A stretch of 46,577 nt of DNA, taken from Gammaproteobacteria bacterium (GTDB taxonomy: Bacteria; Pseudomonadota; Gammaproteobacteria; Steroidobacterales; Steroidobacteraceae). Where the stretch lies: the NCBI GenBank assembly GCA_016874055.1, contig VGVG01000012.1:1-46577 (forward strand), given 5' to 3'. Shown here one piece after another: positions 8,618 through 17,639 of the stretch. The notes under the pieces were generated by a model that worked only from the letters and a program-made list of their open reading frames with translations, was not told where the DNA came from and did no database searches. The translations under genes and the position numbers were made by a program. Each line of letters starts with the position of its first letter. Positions within the stretch are counted from its first letter, which is position 1.

Positions 8618-8638
8618 TGACATACGAGTCATATGTCA
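8618..8638. promoter_or_regulatory. Predicted TetR operator, copy 2
   Basis: A 21-bp palindrome with arms TGACATA and TATGTCA, exact reverse complements, around the centre CGAGTCA. It is the more symmetrical copy of the site at 801-821 and lies upstream of the KAS III-like gene. Because the two copies are about 7.8 kb apart and both sit in promoter regions, they probably mark targets of the TetR protein encoded at 64-675. The remainder of 8525-8713 shows no gene. Confidence 0.62.
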
Positions 8639-8713
8639 CATTATCGCGACATAAAAAGCAACCCACAAGACCTCGCGGAAAAGACCGCTGCGCGGCGTGG
8701 GGCGAGGCCGACC

Positions 8714-8858
8714 TGACACCCGAGTTTAGTCCCGGACGGGAGTAGAGTCTGCTTCACCAGGAGCAGGCGATGAAGGCGACGAGATATACGGAAGAGAAGA
8801 TCATCGGGGTGTTGAGGGAGGCGGAGGCCGGAGCGAAGACCAAGGAGCTGTGCCGGCT
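8714..8858 (+). mobile_element. Remnant of the left end of an IS3-family insertion sequence
   Basis: The stretch starting TGACACCCGAG looks like an IS terminal inverted repeat and leader. It is followed by AGGAG and an ATG at 8770 opening a reading frame whose first 29 residues (TEEKIIGVLREAEAGAKT and following) are the conserved N-terminus of IS3-family OrfA. Similarity stops after ELCR, so only the extreme left end survives. The transposase core (OrfB, DDE) is absent from the window. The exact outer boundary is uncertain. Confidence 0.6.
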
Positions 8859-9078
8859 GGTGAACAAGGGCGCTGTGCCGAGCTACCGCTTTGGCACCGC
8901 GATCCGGGTCAACGTCGCGGAGGTTCTTCACGCAACCAAGAGGGAATCCACCACATGTCAATCTATAAACGAGGCAAGACGTACCACCTCGACATCCCGT
9001 TACAAAACGGTAAGCGATTGCGACGCTCTGCTGAAACATCTGATCGAAAAGCAGCGCAACAACTGCATGACCAGTTAA
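8770..9078 (+). pseudogene. Chimeric ORF: IS3 OrfA N-terminus joined to an excisionase-type HTH C-terminus
   Basis: A 102-residue frame in two parts. Residues 1-29 are IS3 OrfA. Residues about 30-52 (LVNKGAVPSYRFGTAIRV and following) match the second half of the excisionase/AlpA-type HTH_17 fold, where a recognition helix is followed by a YRxG wing. The junction, near 8857, is in frame and replaces the helix-turn-helix first half, so the excisionase-like gene was broken by the IS end or a later deletion. The remaining frame runs about 120 bases into the integrase gene and is probably not meaningful. An Xis-like gene just before an integrase is the expected order in integrative elements, so this was probably the element's excisionase. 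It may still be translated, but I regard it as a broken gene. Confidence 0.6.
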
Positions 9079-9947
9079 AAGCGCAGCTTTGGCGCCAAAC
9101 AAAGCTCGGCCAGAAACAACCCCGCTCGCTCCTCGAAGCCGCTGAACGCTGGCTGGTTGAGCACAAGGACGACGGCGCGATCCGCGACTACACGCACCAT
9201 CTCGCGTTCTGGTGCGCACGCGCCGAGGGGATGTCGTTGACCGACATTTCGCGTAGCTGGGCCGCCGAGCAGATCGAGGGGCTCATCACGCGCAAGAACA
9301 AGCCGGCAAGCGCAGGCAGTAAAAACAACTACGTCATCACGCTGCGCTCAGTGCTGAACACGGCGTGCCGCGAGTGGGAGTGGATCGACCAAGTGCCGGC
9401 GCTACGCACCTACGGCAGGAAGCGCGACGCGTCCAAGATGCTGATTGCAACGCCCGCGCAGGCCAAGGCACTGCTTGAAGTATTGCCGCCTGCCTTACGC
9501 GCCGCGGTCGGTTTTGCCTTTATGACGGGCCTGCGTAAATCCAACGTGTTTGGGTTGACGTGGGACCGGGTTGATTTGGAGCGGTCGGTTTGCTGGGTTC
9601 AGCCAATCGACACCAAAGCAGGCAACCTAATCACCTGTGCGCTTAACTCGGCTGCCCGTCAACTGCTTGCACAACAGCCGCGCAACAGCCAGAGGGTCTT
9701 TTCTGTTGAACCCCCTTGCCACCACCAGTGGCGCCGGTATACCCGCCGTGCGGGGCTGCCAGAGGGCTTCCGGTTCCATGACATTCGCCACACGTTTGCG
9801 AGTTGGGCGGCTATGGACGGCGTGGATCGTAAGACGTTACAGGACATGGGGGGCTGGAAGACGGCCGCCATGATCGACAATTACGTCCATTTGCCGGTCA
9901 ATCACCTCGTCGCAGCAAGCGAAAAGTTGGCTGCTCGGCTGCATTGA
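8955..9947 (+). CDS. Tyrosine-type site-specific integrase
   Basis: A 330-residue phage/island integrase. The N-terminal part (SIYKRGKTYHLDIPLQNGKR) is an arm-binding-like domain, residues about 57-150 a SAM-like core-binding domain, and the C-terminal part the catalytic domain. Catalytic residues are all present: Arg194 (TGLRKSN), Lys221 (DTKAGN), His275 and Arg278 (HDIRH), Trp301 (GGWK) and the nucleophile Tyr310 (NYVHL). The ATG at 8955 is preferred over the open frame from 8850 because MSIYKRGKTY is the usual start of this family and a GAGGG lies upstream. It ends 67 bases from the encoded CCA end of tRNA-fMet, the normal position for an integrase beside its tRNA attachment site. The reading frame is intact, while the upstream excisionase is broken, so the element may be locked in place. 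Confidence 0.92.
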   Translation: MSIYKRGKTYHLDIPLQNGKRLRRSAETSDRKAAQQLHDQLKAQLWRQTKLGQKQPRSLLEAAERWLVEHKDDGAIRDYTHHLAFWCARAEGMSLTDISRSWAAEQIEGLITRKNKPASAGSKNNYVITLRSVLNTACREWEWIDQVPALRTYGRKRDASKMLIATPAQAKALLEVLPPALRAAVGFAFMTGLRKSNVFGLTWDRVDLERSVCWVQPIDTKAGNLITCALNSAARQLLAQQPRNSQRVFSVEPPCHHQWRRYTRRAGLPEGFRFHDIRHTFASWAAMDGVDRKTLQDMGGWKTAAMIDNYVHLPVNHLVAASEKLAARLH

Positions 9948-9967
9948 TGTACACAATCTGTACACAA
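9948..9967. repeat. Two tandem TGTACACAA repeats after the integrase
   Basis: The nonamer TGTACACAA occurs at 9948-9956 and again at 9959-9967, an 11-base period that puts both on one face of the helix. Each contains the palindrome TGTACA. They lie between the integrase stop and the tRNA, where arm-type integrase or Xis binding sites are usually found. The role is inferred. Confidence 0.45.
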
Positions 9968-10014
9968 AACAGTTTTTAGAGGAAGACCAAGTTATCGTAA
10001 GTGGTTGATTTTAT

Positions 10015-10091
<77 letters not shown>

Positions 10092-10106
10092 CCAGTAGGG
10101 CCGTAG

Positions 10107-10135
10107 AGTGTACAGGGCTCAGACCCAGAGCTCAA
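10107..10135 (-). promoter_or_regulatory. Predicted sigma-70 promoter of tRNA-fMet
   Basis: Reading the minus strand, TTGAGC (10130-10135) is followed after 17 bases by TACACT (10107-10112), and the tRNA begins 15 bases later. The sequence after the -10 box is GC-rich (ACGGCCC), as is common for stringently controlled stable-RNA promoters. It lies after the nuoN stop codon, so the tRNA does not depend on nuo transcription. Confidence 0.55.
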
Positions 10136-10148
10136 CTCGCTGAAAAAA

Positions 10149-11588
10149 TCAGCGTACAACCTGCGAACAGAGCTCGATCAAGGACTGCGGTGCCACACCA
10201 AGAAGCACCACCGCCGCCGCATTGAGACCAAGCGCGACTCTCTCGCCCGCGCGAGATTCGGGAATCGGCAAATCACCCGGCTCATCGAAATAGAGAATCT
10301 TCACGACGCGGAGGTAGTAGAAAAGACCAATTACCGATACAAGTGCCGCGGCAATAACGAGTACCAGCTGATCTGCATCCCACAGTGCCTGGAAGATCTG
10401 CAGCTTCGCTAGGAATCCAACAGTCATCGGAATGCCGGCAAGCGAGAACATCAGTATCATCATGACGAACGCCAGCAACGGGTCACGCGCGTACAGTCCT
10501 TTGTAATGATCGAGTTCATCCGCCTCGAAGCCTTTTTGGCTCGCCAGAAGCATCACTCCGAACGCGCCGAGCGTCGTCAGTACGTACGCGATCGTATAGT
10601 AGAAGGCAGCCTCATAGCCCTGTTCTGCGCCCGCTACGAATCCAAACAAAATGAAACCGACGTTACCGATTGCTGAGTAAGCGAGCATGCGCTTAAAGTT
10701 GGTCTGGGCGATTGCCACGACGTTGCCAAACACCGCCGATAGCAGCGCGATGATGATCAGCATCTGTATCCAGGTGTCGGCAATATTTCCGAGGGCGCCG
10801 GATAGCAAGCGAAACGCAAGCGCGAATGACGCAGTCTTAGGGGCCGTAGCAATGAACAGCGTCACCGAGGTCGGTGCACCGTGATAAACGTCCGGCACCC
10901 ACATATGAAACGGCGCGGCACCGAACTTAAACGCGACGCCAACCACTACAAAAATCACACCCATCGTGAGCCCAAGACTCGGCTTACCCTGCAGCGCCAC
11001 AGCGAGCTCGTTGAGGAGGAGCGTACCTGACATGCCGTAGATGAGCGACATGCCATACAGTAGACACCCTGAGGCGATAGCGCCAAGCACAAAATACTTC
11101 ATCGCCGATTCGGCAGCGATCCCCGAATCCCGGTCGAAGGCGACCAACGCATAAAGCGATAATGCCAAGAGTTCAATACCGATATAAAGCGTGAGTAGAC
11201 TTCCAGCGGAGATGATTACGAAAATACCGAGCATCGCAGTGAGCGCAAGCACATAGTACTCACCCTTCAAGATTCCGCGAGTGTCGAGGTAGTGCCTTGA
11301 GTAAAGTAGCGCTACAGCAACAAACAACATCGTGAAAAGTTTGAGCACCGTGGCGATCGGATCTGCTAGATACATCCCGGAGAAGATTACGATAGCACCC
11401 TGAACTCGCGCGTACCGCAAAGTCAACGCGGCGCACACGGCGATGACGAGTAGCGTCAGCGTAGGCGTAATTCGGCGCCCCGCGGATCCGGCGAATACGT
11501 CTACCAGCAACACGAGACAAATCGCCGACGTGAGGTAGATTTCCGGCAACGCGGGCATGATCGATGCGAGTGTCAAAGTTTGGGTCAT
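10149..11588 (-). CDS. nuoN: NADH-quinone oxidoreductase subunit N
   Basis: A 479-residue polytopic inner-membrane subunit of the proton-pumping arm of complex I, one of the three antiporter-like subunits with NuoM and NuoL. The sequence is almost entirely hydrophobic helices; the conserved segment KFGAAPFHMWVPDVYHGAPT holds the family Lys and the broken-helix region, and FKRMLAYSAIGNVGFILFG is the second conserved block. The ATG lies one base after the nuoM stop codon, so translation is coupled. It is the last gene of the nuo operon, followed by the tRNA-fMet promoter. A short inverted repeat CGCTGA/TCAGCG overlaps the stop codon but has no following T-run and is not a convincing terminator. 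Confidence 0.97.
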   Translation of the reverse strand: MTQTLTLASIMPALPEIYLTSAICLVLLVDVFAGSAGRRITPTLTLLVIAVCAALTLRYARVQGAIVIFSGMYLADPIATVLKLFTMLFVAVALLYSRHYLDTRGILKGEYYVLALTAMLGIFVIISAGSLLTLYIGIELLALSLYALVAFDRDSGIAAESAMKYFVLGAIASGCLLYGMSLIYGMSGTLLLNELAVALQGKPSLGLTMGVIFVVVGVAFKFGAAPFHMWVPDVYHGAPTSVTLFIATAPKTASFALAFRLLSGALGNIADTWIQMLIIIALLSAVFGNVVAIAQTNFKRMLAYSAIGNVGFILFGFVAGAEQGYEAAFYYTIAYVLTTLGAFGVMLLASQKGFEADELDHYKGLYARDPLLAFVMMILMFSLAGIPMTVGFLAKLQIFQALWDADQLVLVIAAALVSVIGLFYYLRVVKILYFDEPGDLPIPESRAGERVALGLNAAAVVLLGVAPQSLIELCSQVVR

Positions 11589-11589
11589 G

Positions 11590-13101
11590 TCATGGCAACT
11601 TACTGATGACGATCTGCTCGACCAGATGCCGAACGGACGGCTGCATCACCTCAACCACGGGCGCAGGCCAAACGCCAAGTAACAACACACCTGCCGCAAG
11701 AACAGCCATTAACAAAAGCTCGCGGGCGTTGAGGTCCTCCAACGCCGCAACGTTATCGTTACCCACAGGACCGAAAATGACACGCTTTATAAGCCAGAGT
11801 GTGTATGCAGCACCGAGTACGAGTGTCGTCGCGGCCAGAAATGCATACCAAAAATTTGCCTTAAAACTCGCGATGATCACGAGGAACTCACCGACGAAAC
11901 CGGACGTGCCGGGTAACCCCGAATTAGCCAACGCAAAAAGCACCATGAAAGAGCCGAAAATTGGCATGCGATTGATAACGCCACCATAAGCGCTAATCTC
12001 GCGGCTGTGCACGCGGTCGTACATAACGCCGACGCAAAGGAACATCGCTGCGGAGATGAGACCGTGCGAAACCATCTGCACCATCGCACCGTCGATACCC
12101 ATCCCGGCTCCGGCAAGCGAGCCGGTTCGGCTTTCGATATCAAACACGAGAAAGCAGCCAAGCGTCACGAAGCCCATATGCGCAATCGATGAGTACGCGA
12201 TGAGTTTTTTCATGTCAGTCTGTACGAGAGCGATGAATCCGATGTAAACGACTGCAACGAGCGAGAGTACGATGATGAGCATATCGAGCTCGCGAGCTGC
12301 ATCGGGTGCTATGGGCAATGCAAACCGTAAGATGCCATAGCCGCCCATCTTCAACATGATGGCTGCCAGCACGACCGAGCCTCCAGTCGGCGCCTCGACA
12401 TGAGCATCGGGTAACCAAGTGTGCACCGGGAACATCGGAATCTTTACCGCGAACGCAGCGAGAAATGCTAGAAAGATCCAAAGCTGTTCGTTGAACCTGA
12501 GCGGCATTCCCTGCAGCACTACGATTTCATAGCTGCCCGTTTGTAGGTACATATAAATAAACGCCACGAGCATCAGCACAGAACCGAGAAAGGTATAGAG
12601 AAAAAATTTGATGGTTGCGTAGACCCGATGCGGACCACCCCAGATTCCGATGATTAGAAACATTGGAATCATTATCGCTTCCCAAAAGAAATAGAACAGT
12701 AAGCCGTCGAGCGCCGAGAACACGCCGACCATCAACCCTTCCATGATTAGGAATGCTGAAAAGTATTGCGCGGGACGCTCGGTAATCACTGTCCAGCCCG
12801 CGATTACGACCATAACCGTCACAAACGTCGTGAGTAATACGAGAGGCAATGAGATTCCATCAATACCAAGATAATACGTTGCATTGAATGCAGGAATCCA
12901 AGGTATCTGCTCGACGAACTGGAACGATGCCGTCGTCAAGTCGAACCCCGTATAAAGCGAAACCGACAGGGTAAGCGTTGCAACCGACGTGACCATCGCT
13001 ACCCAGCGAGCGAGGCTGACACGGCCATTGCCGAGCGCGAGCACGACAACACCGCCGAGGATCGGGAACCAAATAAGTATCGAGAGCAAGGAGGCCTGCA
13101 C
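11590..13101 (-). CDS. nuoM: NADH-quinone oxidoreductase subunit M
   Basis: A 503-residue antiporter-like membrane subunit of complex I. Conserved landmarks are FFWEAIMIPMFLIIGIWGG (the essential membrane Glu), KIPMFPVHTWLPDAHVEAPT (family Lys and the half-helix) and LIAYSSIAHMGFV. The start is GTG at 13101 and no good ribosome binding site is visible, so it probably relies on coupling from nuoL, whose stop is 18 bases upstream. Length and order are normal for the family. Confidence 0.97.
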   Translation of the reverse strand: MQASLLSILIWFPILGGVVVLALGNGRVSLARWVAMVTSVATLTLSVSLYTGFDLTTASFQFVEQIPWIPAFNATYYLGIDGISLPLVLLTTFVTVMVVIAGWTVITERPAQYFSAFLIMEGLMVGVFSALDGLLFYFFWEAIMIPMFLIIGIWGGPHRVYATIKFFLYTFLGSVLMLVAFIYMYLQTGSYEIVVLQGMPLRFNEQLWIFLAFLAAFAVKIPMFPVHTWLPDAHVEAPTGGSVVLAAIMLKMGGYGILRFALPIAPDAARELDMLIIVLSLVAVVYIGFIALVQTDMKKLIAYSSIAHMGFVTLGCFLVFDIESRTGSLAGAGMGIDGAMVQMVSHGLISAAMFLCVGVMYDRVHSREISAYGGVINRMPIFGSFMVLFALANSGLPGTSGFVGEFLVIIASFKANFWYAFLAATTLVLGAAYTLWLIKRVIFGPVGNDNVAALEDLNARELLLMAVLAAGVLLLGVWPAPVVEVMQPSVRHLVEQIVISKLP

Positions 13102-13119
13102 GAGGACTTTAGTCGTGGG

Positions 13120-15141
13120 TCAGACGCTGAAGAGGAACCACGCGAGTAGCGAAGTTAACCCCATCATCATCCAAAACGCGTAAGAGTAGAGGTAGCCGGT
13201 CTGTACTTTGCGGACCACGCCGGCCACTGCACCGACAAGGTGAGCGGAACCATTGACCATGGCTCCGTCGATTAATGCCTGATCACCCGCTTTCCAAAAC
13301 ACCCAACCAAGCCCACGACTTCCCGTAGCGAGCCCCTTTTCATTAAACCAGTCGAAGTAATACTTATTATCGAGTAGAGGTCGGATCGGCGCAAAGAGCG
13401 AGGCGACGCGATCCGCCATCAGCGGACTCTTCAAGTAGAAAAACCAGGCGGCTGCGATACCCCCTGACGCCAACCACAGGGGTGGATGCTTAACTGCCTC
13501 TAAGGCGAACGATGTCGGGTCAAGGAAGTTCGTAGCTAGCTTGCGTAGTACGTCGTTTGCCGGAAGCATCTGAATGGCCTCTCCAAAAAATCCACCGAAG
13601 AGTAACGGCTGCACTGTGAGATAACCGATGGCAAGCGAGGGAATCGCTAAAAAGATTAAAGGCAGCGTTACCACCCACGGGCTCTCATGCGACGTCCTGC
13701 CGCCGTGACCGCGATCCTGATGTCCATGGTCGTTATGCCCATGCTCCCAACGCGGCGATCCGTGGAAGGTCATGAACACCATGCGGAACGTGTAGAACGC
13801 CGTGATAAACACGCCGAGCAATACACACCAGTAGGCATACGTCGCGCCCCAACGGCTCGACTCTTGAACGGCTTCGATGATGAAATCTTTGGAATAGAAA
13901 CCCGAGAAAAACGGCGTTCCGATCAAGGAGAGCGCACCGATCCAGCAGGTTGCCGCGGTGATCGGCATGACCTTGGCGAGTCCACCCATCTTTCGCATGT
14001 CCTGCTCATGATGCATACCGATGATCACCGACCCTGCCGCCAAGAAAAGGAGCGCCTTGAAGAAGGCGTGCGTCATTAGATGAAAGATGGCCGCACCATA
14101 GGCCGACGCACCAAGCGCCACGGTCATATAGCCAAGCTGCGAGAGCGTGGAATAGGCGACCACACGCTTGATGTCGTTATTAACAACACCGAGGAAACCC
14201 ATGAAGAGCGCGGTCGTTGCGCCCACGACAAGAACGAGCGACAGGGCCACCTCCGAATACTCAAACAACGGCGAGAACCGCGCCACCATGAAGATACCCG
14301 CCGTCACCATCGTCGCCGCATGGATAAGCGCCGAGATCGGGGTCGGACCTTCCATGGAATCGGGCAACCATACATGTAGCGGCACCTGAGCAGACTTGCC
14401 CATCGCGCCGATGAATAACAGAATACAAATCAGCGAAATAGCCGAAACCGACCAACTATCCGTCAAGGCATAGCGAACTTCCGCGAGTGCCGGAGCTACA
14501 GCGAACGCGTCGCGGTAATCGAGTGAGCCCGTGTAATAGACGATGGCTGCGATGCCAAGCACGAAACCGAAGTCGCCGACCCGATTGACCAGAAAGGCTT
14601 TAAGGTTTGCGAAGATTGCACTCAGCTTCGTGTACCAGAATCCGATGAGCAGGTAGGACATGACGCCCACGGCTTCCCAACCGAAAAAGAGCTGCATGAA
14701 GTTGTTCGACATCACGAGCATCAGCATCGCGAAGGTGAACAGCGATATATATGAGAAAAACCGCTGATAACCCGGATCGTCATGCATGTAACCGATGGTG
14801 TAAACGTGCACGCAGAGGGAGACAAAGGTCACCACGCACATCATCAGTACTGATAACTGGTCAACAAGGAAACCAACCTCCATCCGGATACCGTCACTCA
14901 CGAGCCAGGTGTACACCGACTCGTTAAACACGCTCACCTCCCCCGTGACGAGCTGTCCGGCCACCCGCGCCGACAAAACGAAACTAGAACCGACTGCTGC
15001 GATAGTGATGACGTGAGCAGTCGTGCGACCGATAAGCTTGCCAAACAGACCCGCGACGATGGCTGCCGCAAGCGGCAGCAGCGGAATAGCCAGCAGCTCT
15101 CGCGGATCCATCGACAGCAAAGAGGCGCTCAAGTCTTCCAT
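13120..15141 (-). CDS. nuoL: NADH-quinone oxidoreductase subunit L
   Basis: A 673-residue subunit, the most distal proton-pumping module of complex I, which also carries the long amphipathic helix running along the membrane arm. Conserved features include WEAVGVMSYLLIGFWY, KSAQVPLHVWLPDSMEGPTPISALIHAATM and FKALLFLAAGSVI. A loop around 13680-13757 is very rich in His, Gly and Asp (GHNDHGHQDRGHGG), a variable region of the family that often has a few His but is strong here. Both GTG 15144 and ATG 15141 are possible; ATG is chosen, with AAGGA at the end of nuoK serving as the ribosome binding site. The nuoK stop codon is eight bases upstream. Confidence 0.97.
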   Translation of the reverse strand: MEDLSASLLSMDPRELLAIPLLPLAAAIVAGLFGKLIGRTTAHVITIAAVGSSFVLSARVAGQLVTGEVSVFNESVYTWLVSDGIRMEVGFLVDQLSVLMMCVVTFVSLCVHVYTIGYMHDDPGYQRFFSYISLFTFAMLMLVMSNNFMQLFFGWEAVGVMSYLLIGFWYTKLSAIFANLKAFLVNRVGDFGFVLGIAAIVYYTGSLDYRDAFAVAPALAEVRYALTDSWSVSAISLICILLFIGAMGKSAQVPLHVWLPDSMEGPTPISALIHAATMVTAGIFMVARFSPLFEYSEVALSLVLVVGATTALFMGFLGVVNNDIKRVVAYSTLSQLGYMTVALGASAYGAAIFHLMTHAFFKALLFLAAGSVIIGMHHEQDMRKMGGLAKVMPITAATCWIGALSLIGTPFFSGFYSKDFIIEAVQESSRWGATYAYWCVLLGVFITAFYTFRMVFMTFHGSPRWEHGHNDHGHQDRGHGGRTSHESPWVVTLPLIFLAIPSLAIGYLTVQPLLFGGFFGEAIQMLPANDVLRKLATNFLDPTSFALEAVKHPPLWLASGGIAAAWFFYLKSPLMADRVASLFAPIRPLLDNKYYFDWFNEKGLATGSRGLGWVFWKAGDQALIDGAMVNGSAHLVGAVAGVVRKVQTGYLYSYAFWMMMGLTSLLAWFLFSV

Positions 15142-15148
15142 CACCCGT

Positions 15149-15454
15149 TCATCCTTTCATGGTGTCGAGATCTTCGACATTGATGCTGCGGCGTTCGCGA
15201 AAAAGCACCACGAGGATGGCGAGACCGATCGCCGACTCGGCTGCGGCGACGGTCAGCACGAAAAATACGAATACCTGACCGTCGAGATCACCGAGAAAAC
15301 GTGAGAAGGAGATAAAGCTGAAGTTCACCGCGAGTAACATGAGCTCGATACACATCAGCAGCAAAATGACATTCTTACGGTTGAGGAAAATTCCCGCGAC
15401 CGATAGTGCGAACAAAATGCTGGAGATCGTGAGCATATGCTGCAGAGTGATCAT
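15149..15454 (-). CDS. nuoK: NADH-quinone oxidoreductase subunit K
   Basis: A 101-residue, three-helix membrane subunit of complex I. It contains the two conserved membrane glutamates of the family, in [13 protein letters not shown] and [13 protein letters not shown], which belong to the central proton-path water channel. The ATG overlaps the nuoJ stop by four bases (ATGA), indicating coupled translation. Length is exactly that expected. Confidence 0.97.
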   Translation of the reverse strand: MITLQHMLTISSILFALSVAGIFLNRKNVILLLMCIELMLLAVNFSFISFSRFLGDLDGQVFVFFVLTVAAAESAIGLAILVVLFRERRSINVEDLDTMKG

Positions 15455-16065
15455 CTCGGATCCTCCCCGCCCTCTCCGCCAACGTCCTTCACCAGACGCA
15501 CCCGATCCCCACGGCGCACTGCCACCTGTTTGGCAACGTCCTGAGGCTTGAGCCTCGGACGACGACGCATGGTGAGCGCAATAGCCGCGACGATGGCAAC
15601 GAGTAGCAGCACAGCGGCGAGCTCAAAGGGATAAACGTATTGCGTGTAAAGTACCTCGCCAAGTTCGCGCGTATTGCTATAGCCTGCCGCATTACGCACC
15701 GGGCCGCTCGTCGCATCAATGCCGAAGTCCTTCGCATAGAAAACAGCGATCATCTGGCCAATTACGATCAACGATACCACCCATCCGAGCCAGGCATAGC
15801 GCTTAAACCCTTGCTTGACCTCCTTGACGTTGATGTCGAGCATCATCACAACGAATAAGAACAGCACCATGACTGCTCCAACGTAGACGAGCACCAGCAC
15901 GATAGCGAGGAACTCTGCTTCAATCAGCAGCCAAAGCGTTGCGCTGGTAATGAAAGCAAGAACGAGGCACAGGGCCGAATACACCGGGTTGCGGCTGGTA
16001 ATAACACCTAGCGCCGCGGCGAGCAGGATCGTCGAACAACCATAAAAAAGTAGCTCAACGAACAC
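15451..16065 (-). CDS. nuoJ: NADH-quinone oxidoreductase subunit J
   Basis: A 204-residue membrane subunit of complex I with five predicted helices, including the conserved segment [19 protein letters not shown] that forms the flexible helix coupling quinone chemistry to pumping. The C-terminal tail of about 40 residues is charged and cytoplasmic. Start choice: TTG at 16068 and GTG at 16065 are adjacent; GAGGA with a six-base spacer favours the GTG. It overlaps nuoK by four bases, and its start is 27 bases after the nuoI stop. Confidence 0.95.
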   Translation of the reverse strand: MFVELLFYGCSTILLAAALGVITSRNPVYSALCLVLAFITSATLWLLIEAEFLAIVLVLVYVGAVMVLFLFVVMMLDINVKEVKQGFKRYAWLGWVVSLIVIGQMIAVFYAKDFGIDATSGPVRNAAGYSNTRELGEVLYTQYVYPFELAAVLLLVAIVAAIALTMRRRPRLKPQDVAKQVAVRRGDRVRLVKDVGGEGGEDPR

Positions 16066-16092
16066 CAAAATTCCTCGCCTGTATCGCCGCGA

Positions 16093-16578
16093 TTATCGGT
16101 AACGTGCATCAGCCGCCTTATCGGCGTCGATGAGCGCAGCGTGCCTATCGCCAACCGCGAGCAGCTTATCCTTGGTCATAATATTTTCCCCGCGATTTTC
16201 CATATGGTATTCATGGATGCGGGTCTCCACTATAGCGTCTACCGGACAAGCCTCCTCACAAAATCCGCAATAAATACATTTAAAGAGATCGATATCGTAA
16301 CGCGTCGTTCGCCGCGTTCCGTCGGCGGCTACGTCCGACTCGATCGTGATTGCAAGTGCCGGGCACACTGCCTCACACAACTTGCAGGCGATGCATCTCT
16401 CCTCACCGTTCGCATAGCGGCGTAGCGCGTGCAGCCCGCGGAATCGTGGTGACTGCGGCGTTTTTTCTTCGGGATAGTTAATTGTGACTTTCTTCCGAAA
16501 CAGCGTGCGTGCCGTCAGCGACATACCGGCGAGAAGCTCAGTCAGTAAAAAAGTTTTGGCGATGCTGCTCAGTGCCAT
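16093..16578 (-). CDS. nuoI: NADH-quinone oxidoreductase subunit I
   Basis: A 161-residue ferredoxin-like subunit carrying two [4Fe-4S] clusters (N6a and N6b) that pass electrons toward N2 in NuoB. The two cluster motifs are [12 protein letters not shown] and [12 protein letters not shown]. An N-terminal amphipathic segment anchors it to the membrane. The frame is open to 16605 but the ATG at 16578, with GGAGA seven bases upstream inside the nuoH end, gives the usual start [10 protein letters not shown]. It starts one base after the nuoH stop. Confidence 0.97.
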   Translation of the reverse strand: MALSSIAKTFLLTELLAGMSLTARTLFRKKVTINYPEEKTPQSPRFRGLHALRRYANGEERCIACKLCEAVCPALAITIESDVAADGTRRTTRYDIDLFKCIYCGFCEEACPVDAIVETRIHEYHMENRGENIMTKDKLLAVGDRHAALIDADKAADARYR

Positions 16579-16579
16579 C

Positions 16580-17635
16580 TCATTTTCTCCAAGGGCCGAC
16601 GCCAAACCAAACCAGAAGAACTTCGACCAAGATCCACACCAAGGTCACCGGGATCAGTACTTTCCAACCGAGACGCATAATCTGGTCGTAGCGATAACGC
16701 GGAAACGTAGCTCGGTACCAAATGAAGCAGGTCAGGAAGAAGAAGAGTTTCAGAAAGAGCCAATGAAATCCGGACGCTGCAAGAGGATGATCCGCAACTA
16801 ATACACCGTCAAACGGACTAAGCCATCCACCAAGGAAGAATACCGCTGTGAGCGCCGAGATAAGGATCATGTTTGCGTATTCGGCGAGAAAGAACAGCGC
16901 GAAGGCGATGCCCGAATACTCGACATGGAACCCAGCGACGATTTCCGACTCGCCCTCCGCCACATCGAAGGGCGCGCGGTTGGTCTCCGCCACGCCGGCA
17001 ATCACATAGACGAGGAATAGCGGGAACAACCAGGTGAAGAACCAGTTACCCATGCCGCCTTCTTGAGCGCGGACGATGTCGCCAAGATTGAGGGTACCGG
17101 CTGCCATGACTACGCCGACGAGTGCGAAACCCATGGCAATTTCATAGGCGACCACCTGCGCAGCTGAACGCATCGCACCGAGGAACGCATACTTGGAGTT
17201 AGTGGCCCAGCCAGCGAGGATGACGCCGTAAACACCCACCGAGGTCAAAGAAAGGAGGTAGAGCAATCCGGCATCAATGTCGGCGATGACGAGATTAGGA
17301 TCAAGGGGCATCACGGCCCAAGCTGCAAACGCCGAAATCAGCGTGATCGCTGGCGCGATGCGGTACAGCCCTTTGCTCGAAGCCGACGGAACGACCACTT
17401 CCTTCAGCAGCAGCTTAATGACGTCCGCGAAGGGCTGGAAGATCCCTGGAAAGAGACCAAAAAAACTGCCGACCCGATTCGGGCCCTTCCGCAACTGGAT
17501 CCATCCGAGGACCTTGCGCTCCCAAAGCGTGGTGAACGCCACCGAGAGAATAAGGGCGACAGTCACGATGAGAATCCACACCGTCGCCCGGACATACTCG
17601 GGCAGCGACACCCACGGCGTGAAGAGATCAGCCAT
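16580..17635 (-). CDS. nuoH: NADH-quinone oxidoreductase subunit H
   Basis: A 351-residue membrane subunit that forms the quinone-binding chamber together with NuoB and NuoD. Conserved segments include [21 protein letters not shown], the E-rich loop [20 protein letters not shown] and [22 protein letters not shown]. The ATG at 17635 is chosen over the preceding GTG because GGGGAGG at the end of nuoG lies seven bases before it. Translation is coupled with nuoG, whose stop codon is four bases upstream. Confidence 0.97.
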   Translation of the reverse strand: MADLFTPWVSLPEYVRATVWILIVTVALILSVAFTTLWERKVLGWIQLRKGPNRVGSFFGLFPGIFQPFADVIKLLLKEVVVPSASSKGLYRIAPAITLISAFAAWAVMPLDPNLVIADIDAGLLYLLSLTSVGVYGVILAGWATNSKYAFLGAMRSAAQVVAYEIAMGFALVGVVMAAGTLNLGDIVRAQEGGMGNWFFTWLFPLFLVYVIAGVAETNRAPFDVAEGESEIVAGFHVEYSGIAFALFFLAEYANMILISALTAVFFLGGWLSPFDGVLVADHPLAASGFHWLFLKLFFFLTCFIWYRATFPRYRYDQIMRLGWKVLIPVTLVWILVEVLLVWFGVGPWRK

Positions 17636-17639
17636 CACA

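Noticed and set aside
1-8700. A second copy of the tRNA-fMet 3' end as the left attachment site
   Set aside because: I found no match to the GGTTCAAATCC region in this stretch, so the left border probably lies outside the window.
10138-10154. Hairpin CGCTGA/TCAGCG at the nuoN stop codon as a terminator
   Set aside because: Its only T-run is the loop, with none after the stem, and it overlaps the stop codon.
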